From Saccopteryx bilineata (Eukaryota; Chordata; Mammalia; Chiroptera; Emballonuridae): DNA of 64,000 bases. The notes beneath the pieces were generated by a model. It was given only the letters and a program-made list of their open reading frames with translations. It ran no database searches and was not told where the DNA came from. Both the position numbers and the translations under genes were made by a program. Shown piece by piece: positions 49,976-61,782 of this stretch (position 1 is the stretch's first letter; the number at the start of each line of letters is the position of its first letter). The stretch spans positions 58,917,809 through 58,981,808 of the forward strand of contig NC_089494.1 of assembly GCF_036850765.1 (NCBI RefSeq). Reading direction: 5' to 3'.

Positions 49976-50402
49976 TTTTTTTTTTTTTTTTTTTTGTATT
50001 TTTCTGAAGCTGGAAACGGGGAGAGACAGTCAGACAGACTCCCGCATGCGCCCTACCGGGATCCACCAGGCATGCCCACCGGGGCGCGACGCTCTGCCCA
50101 CCAGGGAGCGACGCTCTGGCCACCAGGGGGTGATGCTCTGCCTCTCTGGTGCGTCACTCTGTTGCAACCAGAGCCACTCCAGCGCCTGGGGCAGAGGCCA
50201 AGGAGCCATCCCCAGTGCCCAGGCCACCTTTGTTCCAATGGAGCCTCGCTGCGGGAGGGGAAGAGAGAGACAGAGAGGAAGGAGAGGGGGAGGGGTGGAG
50301 AAGCAGATGGGCGCTTCTCCTGTGTGCCCTGGCCAGGAATCGAACCTGGTACTTCTGCACGCCAGGCCGACGCTCTACCAGTGAGCCAACCGGCCAGGGC
50401 TA
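49976..50402 (-). mobile_element. Ves-type SINE, antisense
   Basis: Poly-T, gtatttttctgaagctgg, ending gagccaaccggccagggct. The central cgacgctctgcccaccaggg-type unit is repeated, making this copy longer. Confidence 0.88.
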
Positions 50403-50645
50403 GATATATTCTTAGTAAGATTTAGTAAATTCGGCAGGTCCCAGTATGAATGTGTTAAGTTTTTTCATTGTTATGTTTATGAGAAACATGAGCCTGATGT
50501 GTCCTAGAGATTTCTTCAATGTTTGGTCATATATTTGAAAGGCAAACTCTCATTTCCTCATCAATACATTGAAGAATTCCTCTCTTTTTACTCTGAATTG
50601 TGTTGAATGCAGAAAACCCCACCATACCTATCATCTTAACTTTAC

Positions 50646-50940
50646 ACCAGTGGTCCCCAACCCCTAGGCCGCAGACCAGTACTGATCCGTGGGCCATTTG
50701 GTACTGGTCCGCAGAGAAAGAATAAATAACTTACATTATTTCCATTTTATTTATATTTAAGTCTGAACAATGTTTTATTTTTAAAAAATGACTAGATTCC
50801 CTCTATTACATCTAAGACTCACTTTTGACGCTTGTCTCGGTCACATGATACATTTATCCATCCCACCCTAAAGGCCAGTCTGTGAAAATGTTTTCTGACA
50901 TTAAACCGGTCCGTGGCCCAAAAAAGGTTGGGGACCACTG
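50646..50940 (+). mobile_element. Non-autonomous hAT element (GTGGTCCCCAACC ends)
   Basis: Opposite orientation to the copy at 29,998. Ends cagtggtccccaacc and ggttggggaccactg; flanks ctttacac / ctatacaa match 6 of 8. Confidence 0.8.
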
Positions 50941-51330
50941 CTATACAACAAACAAAGGATAGAAGAAACTTGCCTCCAGTCTTTCCGGGAAACATGGCGG
51001 ATAGTGTAAACAATCCAGCACCACAGCTTAACAGCCTTTTGCAACCTAATCAGGCAAGTGAGGTGAGGGGTTGGGCAGACTGCCAGCTTACAGCCAATTC
51101 CCCACAACTCTCTCCCCCAAAAATCTAAACTCCAAAAATCCTGTTGGTTTTTTTGTCCCTAACAGGCACATATTTCTCTGGAATACCATAGGGCACACCT
51201 GGAAATCTTCTAGGGCGCACCAGTGAGAACCACTACCTTGAGGGAAGTTCTTCTTGCCTAAAATAATCCACTCCTTTTTTTTAATTGATTTGAGGGGGTG
51301 GGAAAAGAAATATTGATATTTGTTGTTCCA

Positions 51331-51736
51331 CTTTTTTTTTTTTTTTTTGTATTTTTCTGAAGCTGGAAACGGGGAGAGACAGTCAGACTCCCGCATGCGC
51401 CCGACCAGGATCCACCTGGCACGCCCACCAGGGGCGAAGCTCTGCCCACCAGGGGGCGATGCTCTGCCCCTCCGGGGCGTCGCTCTGCTGCGACCAGAGC
51501 CACTCTAGTGCCTGGGGCAGAGGCCAAGGAGCCATCCCCAGCGCCCGGGCTATCTTTGCTCCAATGGAGCCTTGGCTGCGGGAGGGGAAGAGAGAGACAG
51601 AGAGGAAGGACGGGGGGGGGGGGGGGGGGGGGCGGAGAAGCAAATGGGCGCTTCTCTTATGTGCCCTGGCCGGGAATCGAACCCGGGTCCCCCGCACGCC
51701 AGGCCGACGCTCTACCGCTGAGCCAACCGGCCTGGT
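51331..51736 (-). mobile_element. Ves-type SINE, antisense, with a poly-G tract
   Basis: Ends gagccaaccggcctggtgt; duplication tgttgttccactttt at both ends. A run of about 19 G near 51,613-51,631 lies in its body and may be a sequencing or assembly weak spot. Confidence 0.88.
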
Positions 51737-51739
51737 GTT

Positions 51740-51998
51740 GTTCCACTTTTTAAAATTTATTCTTTATTTATTTATTTTAGTGACAGAGACAGACAGATAG
51801 ACAGGAAAAAAGAGAGATGAGAAGCATCAACTCGCAGTTCCATCACTTTAGTTGGTTACTGATTGCTTCTCTCTTGTCTTATTTATTTATGCATTCATTG
51901 GTTGATTCCTATATGTGCCCTGACCTGCAACCTCAGGATGATGCTCTAACCAACTGAGTACCCAGTTAGAATCCAGGGCCTGAAGTAATCCTTTCTCT
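51740..51998 (-). mobile_element. SINE fragments, antisense
   Basis: GA-rich tail and tgagaagcatcaactcgcag, followed by a second short head ending caaccaactgagtaccc. Ends approximate. Confidence 0.55.
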
Positions 51999-51999
51999 T

Positions 52000-52290
52000 T
52001 TTGTGTGTGTGACAGAGATAGAAAGAGAGACCGATAGGGACAGACAGACAGGAAGGGAAAGAGGTGAGAAGCATCAGTTCTTTGTTGTGGCACCTTAGTT
52101 GTTCATTGGTTGCTTTTTCATACAGCAGAGTGAATGATCCCTTGCTCAAGCCAGTGACCTTGGGCTCAAGCTGGTGAGCCTTGCTCAAACCAGAAGAGCC
52201 CATGCTCAAGGCGATGACCTCGGGTTTCAAACTTGGCTCCAACGTATCCCAGTCCGACACTTTATTCACTGCACCAGCTCTTGGTCAGGC
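52000..52290 (-). mobile_element. tRNA-derived SINE (long family), antisense
   Basis: Ends cactgcaccagctcttggtcaggct; flanks ctgaagtaatcc / ctgaagtaatcc form the duplication. Confidence 0.82.
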
Positions 52291-52825
52291 TGAAGTAATC
52301 CATTTTTAACTTCTTAGTCCAATCCTCTTTCTGCCTATGAAAACCTTCCATTTTTAAAAGCAGCATGGAGTGCCCGTCTAGTTGATAGATGGGATACTGA
52401 CCAATTTATAAATCACTTAATAGAGCCGATTATATAATATATATGGTTGAATTTTGTTTGACTAAACTAGGGCTTAGGGAAGTTGAATAAATTTACTAGG
52501 GTCACACAGGCCACACAACAAAGGAAATGTGGTAGAATGTCATGTCATAGCTAGCTGTGTTTACATTTTAATATTCTTAAAAGTAAGAACCTTCTCTTAT
52601 AAGATTTTTTGTCAATTATCTGTCATGTTCACTACCTTTATCATCATGTCTGCAAAAACTATGAGAGTACCTGGCTTGAAATAGGGAATATATGTATTTT
52701 TTGTTGAATAAGTAAGTGAAGGAATGAAATATTTTAGGTCCCCTTCTGTGTCCTGCATGACCTACTGCATAGTATTTTGACCTAGAGCAAAATAAAAATG
52801 CATGATCCCATTTTCAAATAAGATT
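52291..52825. other. Intergenic, no gene seen
   Basis: AT-rich. A possible MIR relic near 52,470-52,530 (tagggtcacacaggcc). Confidence 0.45.
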
Positions 52826-53015
52826 TTTTTTTAATTTATTGATTTTTAGATAGAAGAAAGCAAGAAAGATGGGGGAGAAGTGGGAAGCTTAACTTATAGT
52901 AGTTGCTTCCCATATGGTCTATGTGCCTTGACTAGGCAAGCCCAGGGTTTCGTATGACCAGTGACCTCAGCATTCCAGGTCAACGCTTTATCCACTACAC
53001 CTCCACGGGTCAGGC
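52826..53015 (-). mobile_element. tRNA-derived SINE (short family), antisense
   Basis: Ends cacctccacgggtcaggcc; body carries tgccttgactaggcaagccc. Confidence 0.8.
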
Positions 53016-53495
53016 CCATGTTCAGATTTTTTAAAAGAATTTCAAGACACTGACATGAGAGCATTAAGCCACCCCAGGACCCTTTTGGGCACAGGACCCT
53101 ATGTGATGGCAAAGGTCATATGCCCATGATGTTAGTTAGCCCTGGTGCTCAGTGTACTGCTCTGTTTAGAGCAGGCTCTCAGTCTCTTTTGAGCAATTTA
53201 TTCATTTGCCATTTTGTGATTTACCTCCACTTCCTCATTAGTGACTCATTTCTTAAGTGCTCATAATTTAGCATCTGCCCCAGGGTATGAAAATTCTTTC
53301 TCAAATGAATTCTTTCTCAAAAGTCACAAATGAATATCTAACTGTCAAATTAATTTTCCTGTTCTCAATGTTAATCCTTCTGTTTCAGTCAGTTTGGACT
53401 GATTTAACAAAATACCACAGCCTGGGTGAATTAAAAAACATTTATTTCTCACAGTTCTGGAGACTGGGAAGTCTATTAGGTTGCCAGCATGGTTG

Positions 53496-54185
53496 ATTTC
53501 TTTTTTTGAGAGAGAGGGAGAGAGAGAGAGAGGGACAGGAAAAGAGAGAAATGAGAAGTATCAACTTGTAGTTGAGTCACTTTAGTTGTTCATTGAATGC
53601 TTCTAATATGTGCATTGACGGGGGCAGGGGGGTTAAGCTGAGCCAGTGACCCATTCATTGCTCAAGCCAGTAATCTTTGGGCTCAAGCCAGCGACTTTGG
53701 AATCATGTTGATGATACTGCTCTTTTTTCTTTTTTCTTTTACAGAGACAGAGAGTCAGATAGACAGGGACAGACAGGAACGGAGAGATGAGAAGCATCAA
53801 TCATTAGTTTTTCGACAACGAAGGTGTGCATTGCGACACCTTAGTTGTTCATCGATTGCTTTCTCATATGTGCCTTGTCTGCGGGCCTTCAGCAGACCGA
53901 GTAACCCCTTGCTTGAGCCAGGGACCTTGGGTCCAAGCTGGTGAGCTTTTGCTCAAACCAGATGAGCCTGCGCTCAAGCTGGCTCCTTGGGGTCTCGAAC
54001 CTGGGTCCTCGGCATCCCAGTCCAACGCTCTATCCACTGCGCCACCACCTGGTCAGGTGATGATGATACTGCTCTTAAACTAAAGACCCAGAGCTCAAAC
54101 TGGGTGAGCCGTGCTCAAGCCTGCAATGTGGAGGGTTTCAAACCTGGGACTTCACTCTATCCATTGTGTCACCACTGGTTAGGCT
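53496..54185 (-). mobile_element. SINE containing a second SINE
   Basis: Outer antisense long-family copy, interrupted at about 53,731 by another antisense long-family SINE ending at about 54,058. The inner one is flanked by gatgatactgctctt on both sides. Confidence 0.82.
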
Positions 54186-54275
54186 AGTTTCTGGTGAGAA
54201 CCTTCTCCCTGATTTACTTGCTATGTCCTCACATAACAGAGAGGGGGCTCGCACCAGCTAGCTCTTGTGTTTCTT

Positions 54276-54280
<5 letters not shown>

Positions 54281-54308
<28 letters not shown>
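54281..54308. repeat. (GT)n microsatellite
   Basis: Uninterrupted dinucleotide run of about 14 units within the old repeat. Confidence 0.95.
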
Positions 54309-54310
<2 letters not shown>

Positions 54311-54723
54311 CTTAGTTTTAAGGACATTATTTTGATCATGGGGGCTCCCACTTTCATGACCTTATCGCCTCCTAAAGTCCCCATCTCCCAATATTATCAC
54401 ATTAGGGATTACAGTTTCAACATATGCATTTTGGAGAGACACAAACTTGCAGTTCACAACACCTCCCTAACCCAGGGATTGACATTACTGCCCATCCCTC
54501 CTTTGTGATGCTCTCTCCTCCCTTGTCTTTATTAAGGACACTGATTTTCCCTTCAGTGCTGTCTTTGCTCCCTCTGGTGCTTCCCTCTTTCCTCTGCCCT
54601 CTGTTTCCATAAAGCATTGTAACATTAAGGCTTGGAACTTCCTGAGGGACTATGTGAAATACACCTATTGCTCTCCCTGGAGTGACTACTCTCCTGGGGA
54701 ATAATGTATGGGTGAGGTACATG

Positions 54724-55265
54724 TGTGAGAACCCCCAGCAAATTTGTATATGCCTTTTGGGAAGCTGACGTAGTGGTCAGGTCTTGCCGTGGACCAGCAC
54801 GGCTAATAATTGTCCAGGTCCTGAGTGAGAACGGGAGGGAATAAAGAAATAAACTCAGAGAGAAAAAGGTATAGGATTGGGAGGTCTCTTTGCAATGCCA
54901 AGATAGCTTGCAAAAAGCAAGTCTCCACCCCCAAAACTCTTTATTTATAGGGCAGAGCAAAGTCATTAGCAAACCAAAGATATCTCTGATACAAAGTCAC
55001 ATTTCCGAGGCAACCCAAGAATTCTCCCAAGTGCAGAAAACCCTCTACCCCACATAATTGAAATCAACCAACATCAGAACAAAGGGTGAGAAGCAAGCAA
55101 GTGATGTGGGGGGATGGGACAAGTACAAATACTCAGCTTCATAACCAATATGGAAGTGTGGGGGAAGAACTTAGCCTTGGCTAAGCCTTAAACTGCAAGG
55201 GCTTTGCCAGCTTGCAGTCTCCCACAAGGTCTGATTAGTGTGTTGAGATGATTGAAAATATCACA
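54724..55265 (-). mobile_element. Solo LTR of another ERV family, antisense
   Basis: Begins tgtgagaacccc and ends aatatcaca. On the - strand it holds a combined TATA and poly(A) motif (ctataaataaagag). No clear flanking duplication; the ends could be off by a few bases. Confidence 0.55.
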
Positions 55266-55271
55266 CCCTCC

Positions 55272-55275
<4 letters not shown>

Positions 55276-55308
<33 letters not shown>
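55276..55308. repeat. (CA)n microsatellite
   Basis: About 16 CA units directly after the solo LTR. Confidence 0.95.
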
Positions 55309-55309
<1 letters not shown>

Positions 55310-55499
55310 GGGTATGTGATTTGAAAGGTGAAGAGATTATTTGATACTAGAAGTTTTGATGAGTCATACACAATGACTTCCAATTTGGGCATTTGAAAAG
55401 GCTAAAATCCTTTCTCTTTCTCTTTTGTTTTTAATTAATGGGAGAGAGAGAAACACCAACCTGCTGCTTTACCCATTCATGCATTCACTGGTTGATTCT

Positions 55500-55700
55500 T
55501 TTTTTTTTTTTTAAAGACTTTATTCAATTTTCAAAGAAGAGAGGGAAAGAGGGAGAGAGAGAGAGAGAGAGAGAGAAGAGAGAGGAACAGGGAGCATCAA
55601 CTCCCATATGTGCCTTGACCAGGCAAGCCCAGGGCTTTGAACTGGCAACCTCAGTGTTCCAGGTAGACGCTTCATCCCACTGAGCCACCACGGGTCAGGC
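55500..55700 (-). mobile_element. tRNA-derived SINE (short family), antisense
   Basis: Poly-T, a long GA run, ending gagccaccacgggtcaggc. It lies inside an older SINE whose flanking parts read cactggttgattctt and cactggttaattctt. Confidence 0.85.
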
Positions 55701-55879
55701 CTCACTGGTTAATTCTTGTATGTGTCCTGACCAGGAATGAAACCTTAGTGTATCAGGATGATACTCTAACCAACTGACTTACCACCCAGGGCAAACATCT
55801 AGTCTTCTTAATATTTGCATTGACCTTCCTGCCTTCTGAAGCCCCAAGGCACTTTACCTCATCCTTAGGTCAGAATGCC

Positions 55880-56000
55880 ATATATATACTATGTGTGTGT
55901 ATATATGTGTCTGTGTTTTGTATATATATGTGTGTGTGTGTATATATATACATATGTAAATATGTATATGGTCTCTGACTCTCATACATATATATGTAAT
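55880..56000. repeat. TA/TG-rich microsatellite
   Basis: Mixed tatatg / tgtgtg repeats; low complexity. Confidence 0.85.
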
Positions 56001-56068
56001 TACATTTGGTTATTTTCAAGCTAACAAAATAGAAAGAGACTTATAGATATAAAAAACAGATTGATGGG

Positions 56069-56189
56069 CCTGACCTGTGGTGGCGCAGTGGATAAAGCGT
56101 CAACCTGGAAACGCTGAGGTTGCCGGTTCAAAACCCTGGGCTTGCCTGGTTAAGGCACATATGGGAGTTGATGCTTCCTGATCCTCCCT

Positions 56190-56242
<53 letters not shown>

Positions 56243-56278
56243 CTCTCTATAGTGAATAAATAAAATCTTTAAAAAAAA
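56069..56278 (+). mobile_element. tRNA-derived SINE (short family)
   Basis: Head gcctgacctgtggtggcgcag with a long CT run; duplication aaaaaacagattgatgg around it. Confidence 0.88.
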
Positions 56279-56719
56279 CAAACAAACAAAAAAAACAGAT
56301 TGATGGTTGCCAGAGGGGAGGGAGGTTGGAGAGCTGGGGCCAAAAGGTGAAATGATTAAGAAGTACAACTTGGCAGTTACAAAATAGTCACTGGGATGTA
56401 AAGTACAGCATAGGGGATAGAGTCAATAATATTGTAATAATTATGTATGGTGCAATACAAAGGTATATATCTTTCAGGTGAGGAGAAAAGTGAACCATCA
56501 AGACAATGAGGCTTTACTCCTCATCAGAGAATGAACCCTATCCTTTACCCCAAGTACTGAAATGACTTGAGAAGAAAAGGGTGAGAGAATACCAGGCCCT
56601 TTGGGGGCCTTTATTAAGATTACTCTTTATGAAGAGTTCTTTATTTTAGCCAAGACAGGGGGAACAAAAAAAAAAACAAGCAAGCAAGCAAGCAAACAAA
56701 CAAACAAAAAACAACTGGA

Positions 56720-57050
56720 GCCTGACCAGGCAGTGGCGCAGTGGATAGAGTGTTGGACTGGGATGCGGAGGACCCAGGTTTGAGACCCCAAGGTCGCCAG
56801 CAGGAGTGAGGCTCATCTGATTTGAGCAAAAGCTCACCAGCTTAGACTCAAGGTCGCTGGCTCGAGCAAGGGGTTACTCGGTCTGCTGAGGGCCCATGGT
56901 CAAGGCACATATGAGAAAGCAATCAATGAACAACTAAGGAGTTGCAACAAAAGAAAACTAATGATTGATGCTTCTCATCTCTCTCTGTTCCTGTCTGCCT
57001 GGCCCTATCTATCCCTCTCTCTGACTCTGTCTCTGTAAAAAAAACAAAAA
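56720..57050 (+). mobile_element. tRNA-derived SINE (long family)
   Basis: Head gcctgaccaggcagtggcgc, then ggacccaggtttgagacc; CT-rich tail and A-run. Confidence 0.87.
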
Positions 57051-57164
57051 CACCCCAAAATCCCCCTGGGAATCCTGAGGGTAGAGGGACACAGGATTGT
57101 GCAGTTTTCTGAGTTGAAGGGTGAAGAAACAATAGGACAATTTTTTTTCCAAGTCCCTCTAGAT

Positions 57165-57518
57165 CAGAGGTCAACCTTTTTATACCTACCACCCACTTTC
57201 GTATCTCTGTTAGTAGTAAAATTTTCTAACCACCCACCGGTTCCACAGTAATGGTGATTTATAAAGTAAGGAAGTAACTTTACTTTATAAAATTTATAAA
57301 GCAGAGTTACAGCAAGTTAAAGCATATAATAATAATTACTTACCAAGTACTTTATGTTGGATTTTCACTAAGATTTATTTGGCAGAATAAATCTTTATAA
57401 AACAACTTACTATAGTTAAAGCTATCTTTTTATTTATACTTTGATTGCTCTGCTACCACCCACCATGAAAGCTGGAATGCCCACTAGTGGGCAGTAGGGA
57501 CCAGGTTGACTACCATTG
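57165..57518. mobile_element. Non-autonomous hAT element with perfect 8-bp duplication
   Basis: Duplication ctctagat at 57,157-57,164 and 57,519-57,526. Ends cagaggtcaacc and ggttgactaccattg are inverted matches. Internally it reads taccacccac near both ends. No ORF. Confidence 0.82.
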
Positions 57519-57577
57519 CTCTAGATTATCCCAGAGATTCCCTGAAGAGGAGTGTCTCAAACAAATCTGCCTTATAT

Positions 57578-57888
57578 CTTCTTTTTTTTTTTTTTTTTGG
57601 ACAGAGATAAGAGAGACTCAGAAAGAGGGACAGACAGACAAGAAGGGAGAGAGATGAGAAGCATCAGTTCTTTGTTGTGGTATCTCAGTTGTTCACTGAT
57701 TGTTTTCTCATATGTGCCTTGACTGGGGGGCTACAGCAGAGCTAGTGAAAACCTTGGGCTTCAAGCCAGTGACCTCTGGGCTCAAGCTGGTGAGCCCGTG
57801 CTCAAGCCAGTGACTTTGGGTTCTCAAACCTGGGTCCTCCAGGTCCTAGTCCAATGCTCTATCCACTGTGCCATTGCCTGGTCAGGCT
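57578..57888 (-). mobile_element. tRNA-derived SINE (long family), antisense
   Basis: Poly-T lead, ending gtgccattgcctggtcaggct. Confidence 0.83.
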
Positions 57889-58716
57889 CATATCAACCTT
57901 AATATAGCTTCCTGCTTTATGTCTGTGGCCAGCCATCTCCATGACAATGTCATCCACTCAGCACAGCAGGCCTCTGAGAGGATGATCTGAACCTGCTGTG
58001 GGCCCTTGTGTAGGGGTGACAAGCTGTGAGAATGGCCCTCTCCCCAGCTCTGTTATACTTGTATCAAGTCTTAAATATTTACTATAAAATTATAAGTTTG
58101 GGGAGAATAGACCTCTTCGCCATCCTGGAAAAGGAAACGTGGATTACATCTCATTTATAGATTTGAGCATGTTTACAGGATGAGGCAACAGAATGGAAGC
58201 ATTTGATAATGCAAGAGAAAGAAAAATTAATAGATGGAGTGATATCTCAGAGTTAGGAGCAAGAAGACTTTTGGATTCAGAAGGAAAGATCAGTTCTAGA
58301 CTTGGGAGACTCAAGGATGGACATCACACCAAGTAAGATTGTTAAGTGGAGCCTCAGGACATCAATGCCTGATGGCCTCTGTTTATCCTAGTGAGTAAAA
58401 CACAAAATTATCTGCTAAGATGGTTAGGGGCACTGGAGGTGGTGAAATTTTTCAGAAGTTGTCATGAAAGAACTGATTAGGGCCTCCAGAAACCCAGTTT
58501 GAGGGATGGAAGCCAAAAACTGGGTGGCTTTAATCTCTTTAGCTGGGTAATTTTCTCCAGCAGGTTTCTATAGAGAGTGTGAGCAAAGAAATCAGCCAGT
58601 GTGTTGGTCCCAGGATTGTGGAGTGGGATAAGGTCTTGGGGAACAAAGGAGGTGAGAGTATTGACAAGAGTGGCTGAGGTCATGGATAATTAAAATTAGA
58701 TAAGGAAGTGAAGACT
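57889..58716. other. Intergenic, no gene seen
   Basis: Single-copy in appearance. The 68-codon antisense frame near 58.5-58.7 kb has no recognisable domain. Confidence 0.5.
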
Positions 58717-59083
58717 AGCCTGACTATGCAGTGGCCCAGTGGATAGAGTGTTAATCTGGGATGTTCAGGATCCAGGTTTGAAACCCCAAGGTCACCAGCT
58801 TAAGCACGGGCTCATCTGGCTTTAGTGCAGGCTCACCAGCTTGAGTGCAGTGTCATCGGCTTCCACATGGGATCATACATATGACCCCATGGTTTCTGGC
58901 TTGAGCCCAAGGTCATTGGCTTGAGCAAGGGGTCACTGGCTCAGCTGTAGTCCCCTGGTCAAGGCAAATATGAGAAAGCAATCTATAAACAACTAAAGTG
59001 CCATAACAAGTTGGCCAAGTTAATGCTTCTCATCTTTTTCTCTCCCTGTCTGTCCCTGTCTGTCTCTCTCATTAAAAAAAAAA
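58717..59083 (+). mobile_element. tRNA-derived SINE (long family)
   Basis: Head gcctgactatgcagtggccc with extra gctcaccagcttgagtg-type units, then CT-rich tail. Confidence 0.83.
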
Positions 59084-60592
59084 AGTGAAGATTATGATGA
59101 ATTAGGAGAAAACTGAGCAATCAAGGGCCCAGTTATTGAAAAAGAAGTGTGGAAACAACTGAATAATACAGCTAGAATCAAACATTATTGCTAGAATCAA
59201 ACATTATTGTCAAGTGAGGTAGCTGAGCATAAGATCTCAGAGGCATAGGAGTCCTCTGTGATGACAAAGTCCATGGTAATGGGCAGCTGAAGTAAACAGG
59301 AAATGATGTCTCCTGGAGGTAAAAAACTTAGGAGAATGTGAAGCCAGAATGTTGGCTTAGTTGGACAAGGACATTAGACTTATCTCTGATGACAATAAGG
59401 CTTGGAGTAGAAAACTATGCTGGACACCACAACCTCAATTAAAACAGGGAAGTGAGGAGATTCCAAGATGGCAACAGAGTAGGCAGACGCAAAGAGTGCC
59501 ACATCCCATGACCAAACTGGATTACAAATTAATTTAAGAACAATCATTGTGAAAAACCAACTTTGGACTAAAAGAACAGGATTCGAAAACCAAGGAGCAC
59601 AGAAGAATCCACACCAATCCTGGTAGGGAGTGCAGGGGCATGGTGGGGGTTCCCCTGCTCCCAGGAGCAAGGGGAGGCTGAGGCTGAGAGTCCAGAAGGG
59701 CTCTCATTACAAAAGAGAGAGACCCTGAGAGGTAGGGGTCCTCAGTCTCAGGACAGAAGACCCAGTCTAGAAACCCAGGGTCTGGAGGAGATAGCCGGAC
59801 AGCACTGAGTGGGGAGAAGAGTGAGAGTTCTGTCTGTAGAAAGTGACTGGCAAAAGAAAGAGCAGCCTTCAAAGAACAGCAGAAAATATCACTCACAGAT
59901 ACTTGGCTGGGGCTCCAGGGGTGAAGTAGGCTGATAGGACTAATGGGCTTGCATGAGGAAAGTGGGGAAAGTGGGACAAGGGGACCTGACTTGAGACGAG
60001 TTGACTCATTCTCCAGTGTGGAAGTGGCCATAGCTGGGGGAGGGGTTGCTCCCTCAGCCCAGCAAAAGCCTAGTGTGAAACCAGGTGACCCACCTCCAAA
60101 AAAGTTCTTCAACTCCAATCAGCACAAAAGGCCTTCTGGAAAGGAGGAAGTAAGGGGAAGGGGCAGGGACTAAGGTTTCCAGGGAGACTTGAGCTACACC
60201 TCCCCCTTCATACTGAATATGCATCCTGTCCCTGGAAGGTAACTGGGCAGAATACATCTTCAGATTCTCAGAGGTCACACCCACCACATTCCTCAATACA
60301 GTTTCAACTAGGGCCAAAAATCACCCCCCAAAAAAACCAAAAACAAGATACGCTCACTTCCTCCCTCCTAAACATGGAAGCCCTCTGTTGAAATCAGCAA
60401 ACAGAAGCTCCTTACTGGGTTCAGCAAACAGCTGGGAAATCAAGGCTTTAAAGCGGCTCTACTAGTTAAGGAGAATTAAAATTCAAGCAAACAGCAGAGG
60501 CAGAGGAATAAAGGCCTGGAGGAAAAGCCAAATTAAATAAGCCAACCACAGACCCACAACTCTAACAAGCCTGCAAACCACACACAGAAACA

Positions 60593-61640
60593 ATGGGAAG
60601 ACAAAGGAACATAAACCATATGAATCAACAAGAAAAATCTCCAGAAAAAGAACTGAATGAAATGGAAGTAATCAAATTACCAGATGCAGAGTTTAAAATA
60701 ATGATTGTTAGGATGCTTAAGGATCTCAAAGCTACAGTGGATGGACTTAATGAGCACCTAAATAAAGAAATTGCAAACATCAGAAAGGTCATTGAAATCA
60801 TAAAAAAAGAACCAGGCAGAAATGACAAGCAATATCAGAAATCAAGACTACACTAGAAGGAATTAAAAGCAAGCTGGATGAAGCAGAGGATTGAATCAGG
60901 GGTTTAGAGGATAAGATAGATGAAAGCACGAAAGTAGACCAGCAATAAGAAAAGAGGATCAAAATTCTGAGGAAACTCTAAGAGAGCTCTGTGACAACAT
61001 GAAGAGAACCAACATCCGCATAATAGGGGTTCCTGAAGGAGAAGAGAAAGAACAAGAAATAGAGAACCTGATTGAAGAAATCATAGCTGAAAATTTTAGT
61101 AAATTGATGCAGGAAGAAGTCACACAAGTTCAAGAAGTACAGAGATCCCCACTACAAAGGAGCCCAAAGAGACCTACACCAAGACACATCATAATTAAAA
61201 TACCAAAGCTAAGCGACAAAGAAAGAATACTAAAAGCTGCAAGAGAAAAGCAGTCAATCACCTACAAAGGAGCCCCCATAACGATAATATTCGACCTTTC
61301 AACAGAAACAGTTGAGGCCAGAAGGGAATGGCAAGAAATATTCAAAGTAATGCAGAACAAGAGCCTACAACCAAGACTTCTTCTTTTTTTTAAAATTTTT
61401 TAATTTATTTATTTTAGAGAGGAGAGAGAGGGAGAGAGAGAGACAGAGGGGGGGGGGGAGGAGCTGGAAGCATCAACTTTCATATGTGCCTTGACCAGGC
61501 AAGCCAAGGGTCTCGAACCGGCGACCTCAGCATTTCCAGGTTGACATTTTATCCACTGCGCCACCACAGGTCAGGCACAACCAAGACTTCTTTATCCACC
61601 AAGGCTATCATTTAAAATTGAAGGGAAATAAAAAGCTTCC
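60593..61640 (+). pseudogene. L1 ORF1 (broken)
   Basis: Starts MGRQRNINHMNQQ, a coiled-coil region with LKATVDGLNEHLNKEI, then stops near 60,854. The RRM/CTD part resumes at 60,999 with RIIGVPEGEE and continues to EARREWQEIFKVM, where a SINE cuts it at 61,383. ORF1p is the nucleic-acid chaperone of the L1 particle; this copy cannot make it whole. Confidence 0.85.
61383..61578 (-). mobile_element. tRNA-derived SINE (short family) in L1 ORF1
   Basis: Flanked by acaaccaagacttctt, which is L1 coding sequence, on both sides; ends gcgccaccacaggtcaggc. Confidence 0.9.
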
Positions 61641-61782
61641 CAGACAAAAAAAAAAAAAAAAAAATCAAGGAATTTATTACACCCAAACTAATGCTGCAAG
61701 AAATGTTAAGGGGCCTGTTGTAAACAGAACAAATGGGAGGGGGGAGATCTAGTAAAAGAGAAATGTAGCTTTAAAGAATAAA

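Larger units (their letters stand above)
49670..51235. mobile_element. hAT-type DNA transposon remnant with nested inserts
   Basis: Ends ctgtggttctcaacc and gtgagaaccacta are inverted matches, with a perfect 8-bp duplication ccttgagg at 49,662-49,669 and 51,236-51,243. A Ves SINE (49,976-50,402) and another hAT (50,646-50,940) lie inside. No transposase frame is seen. Confidence 0.82.
53380..54480. repeat. Old mammalian repeat split by SINEs and a GT microsatellite
   Basis: Left part ttatttctcacagttctggag, right part resuming at about 54,187 and running to ttttggagagacacaaac, a widespread old mammalian repeat; I do not fix its class. The SINE block 53,496-54,185 separates the halves. Confidence 0.6.
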
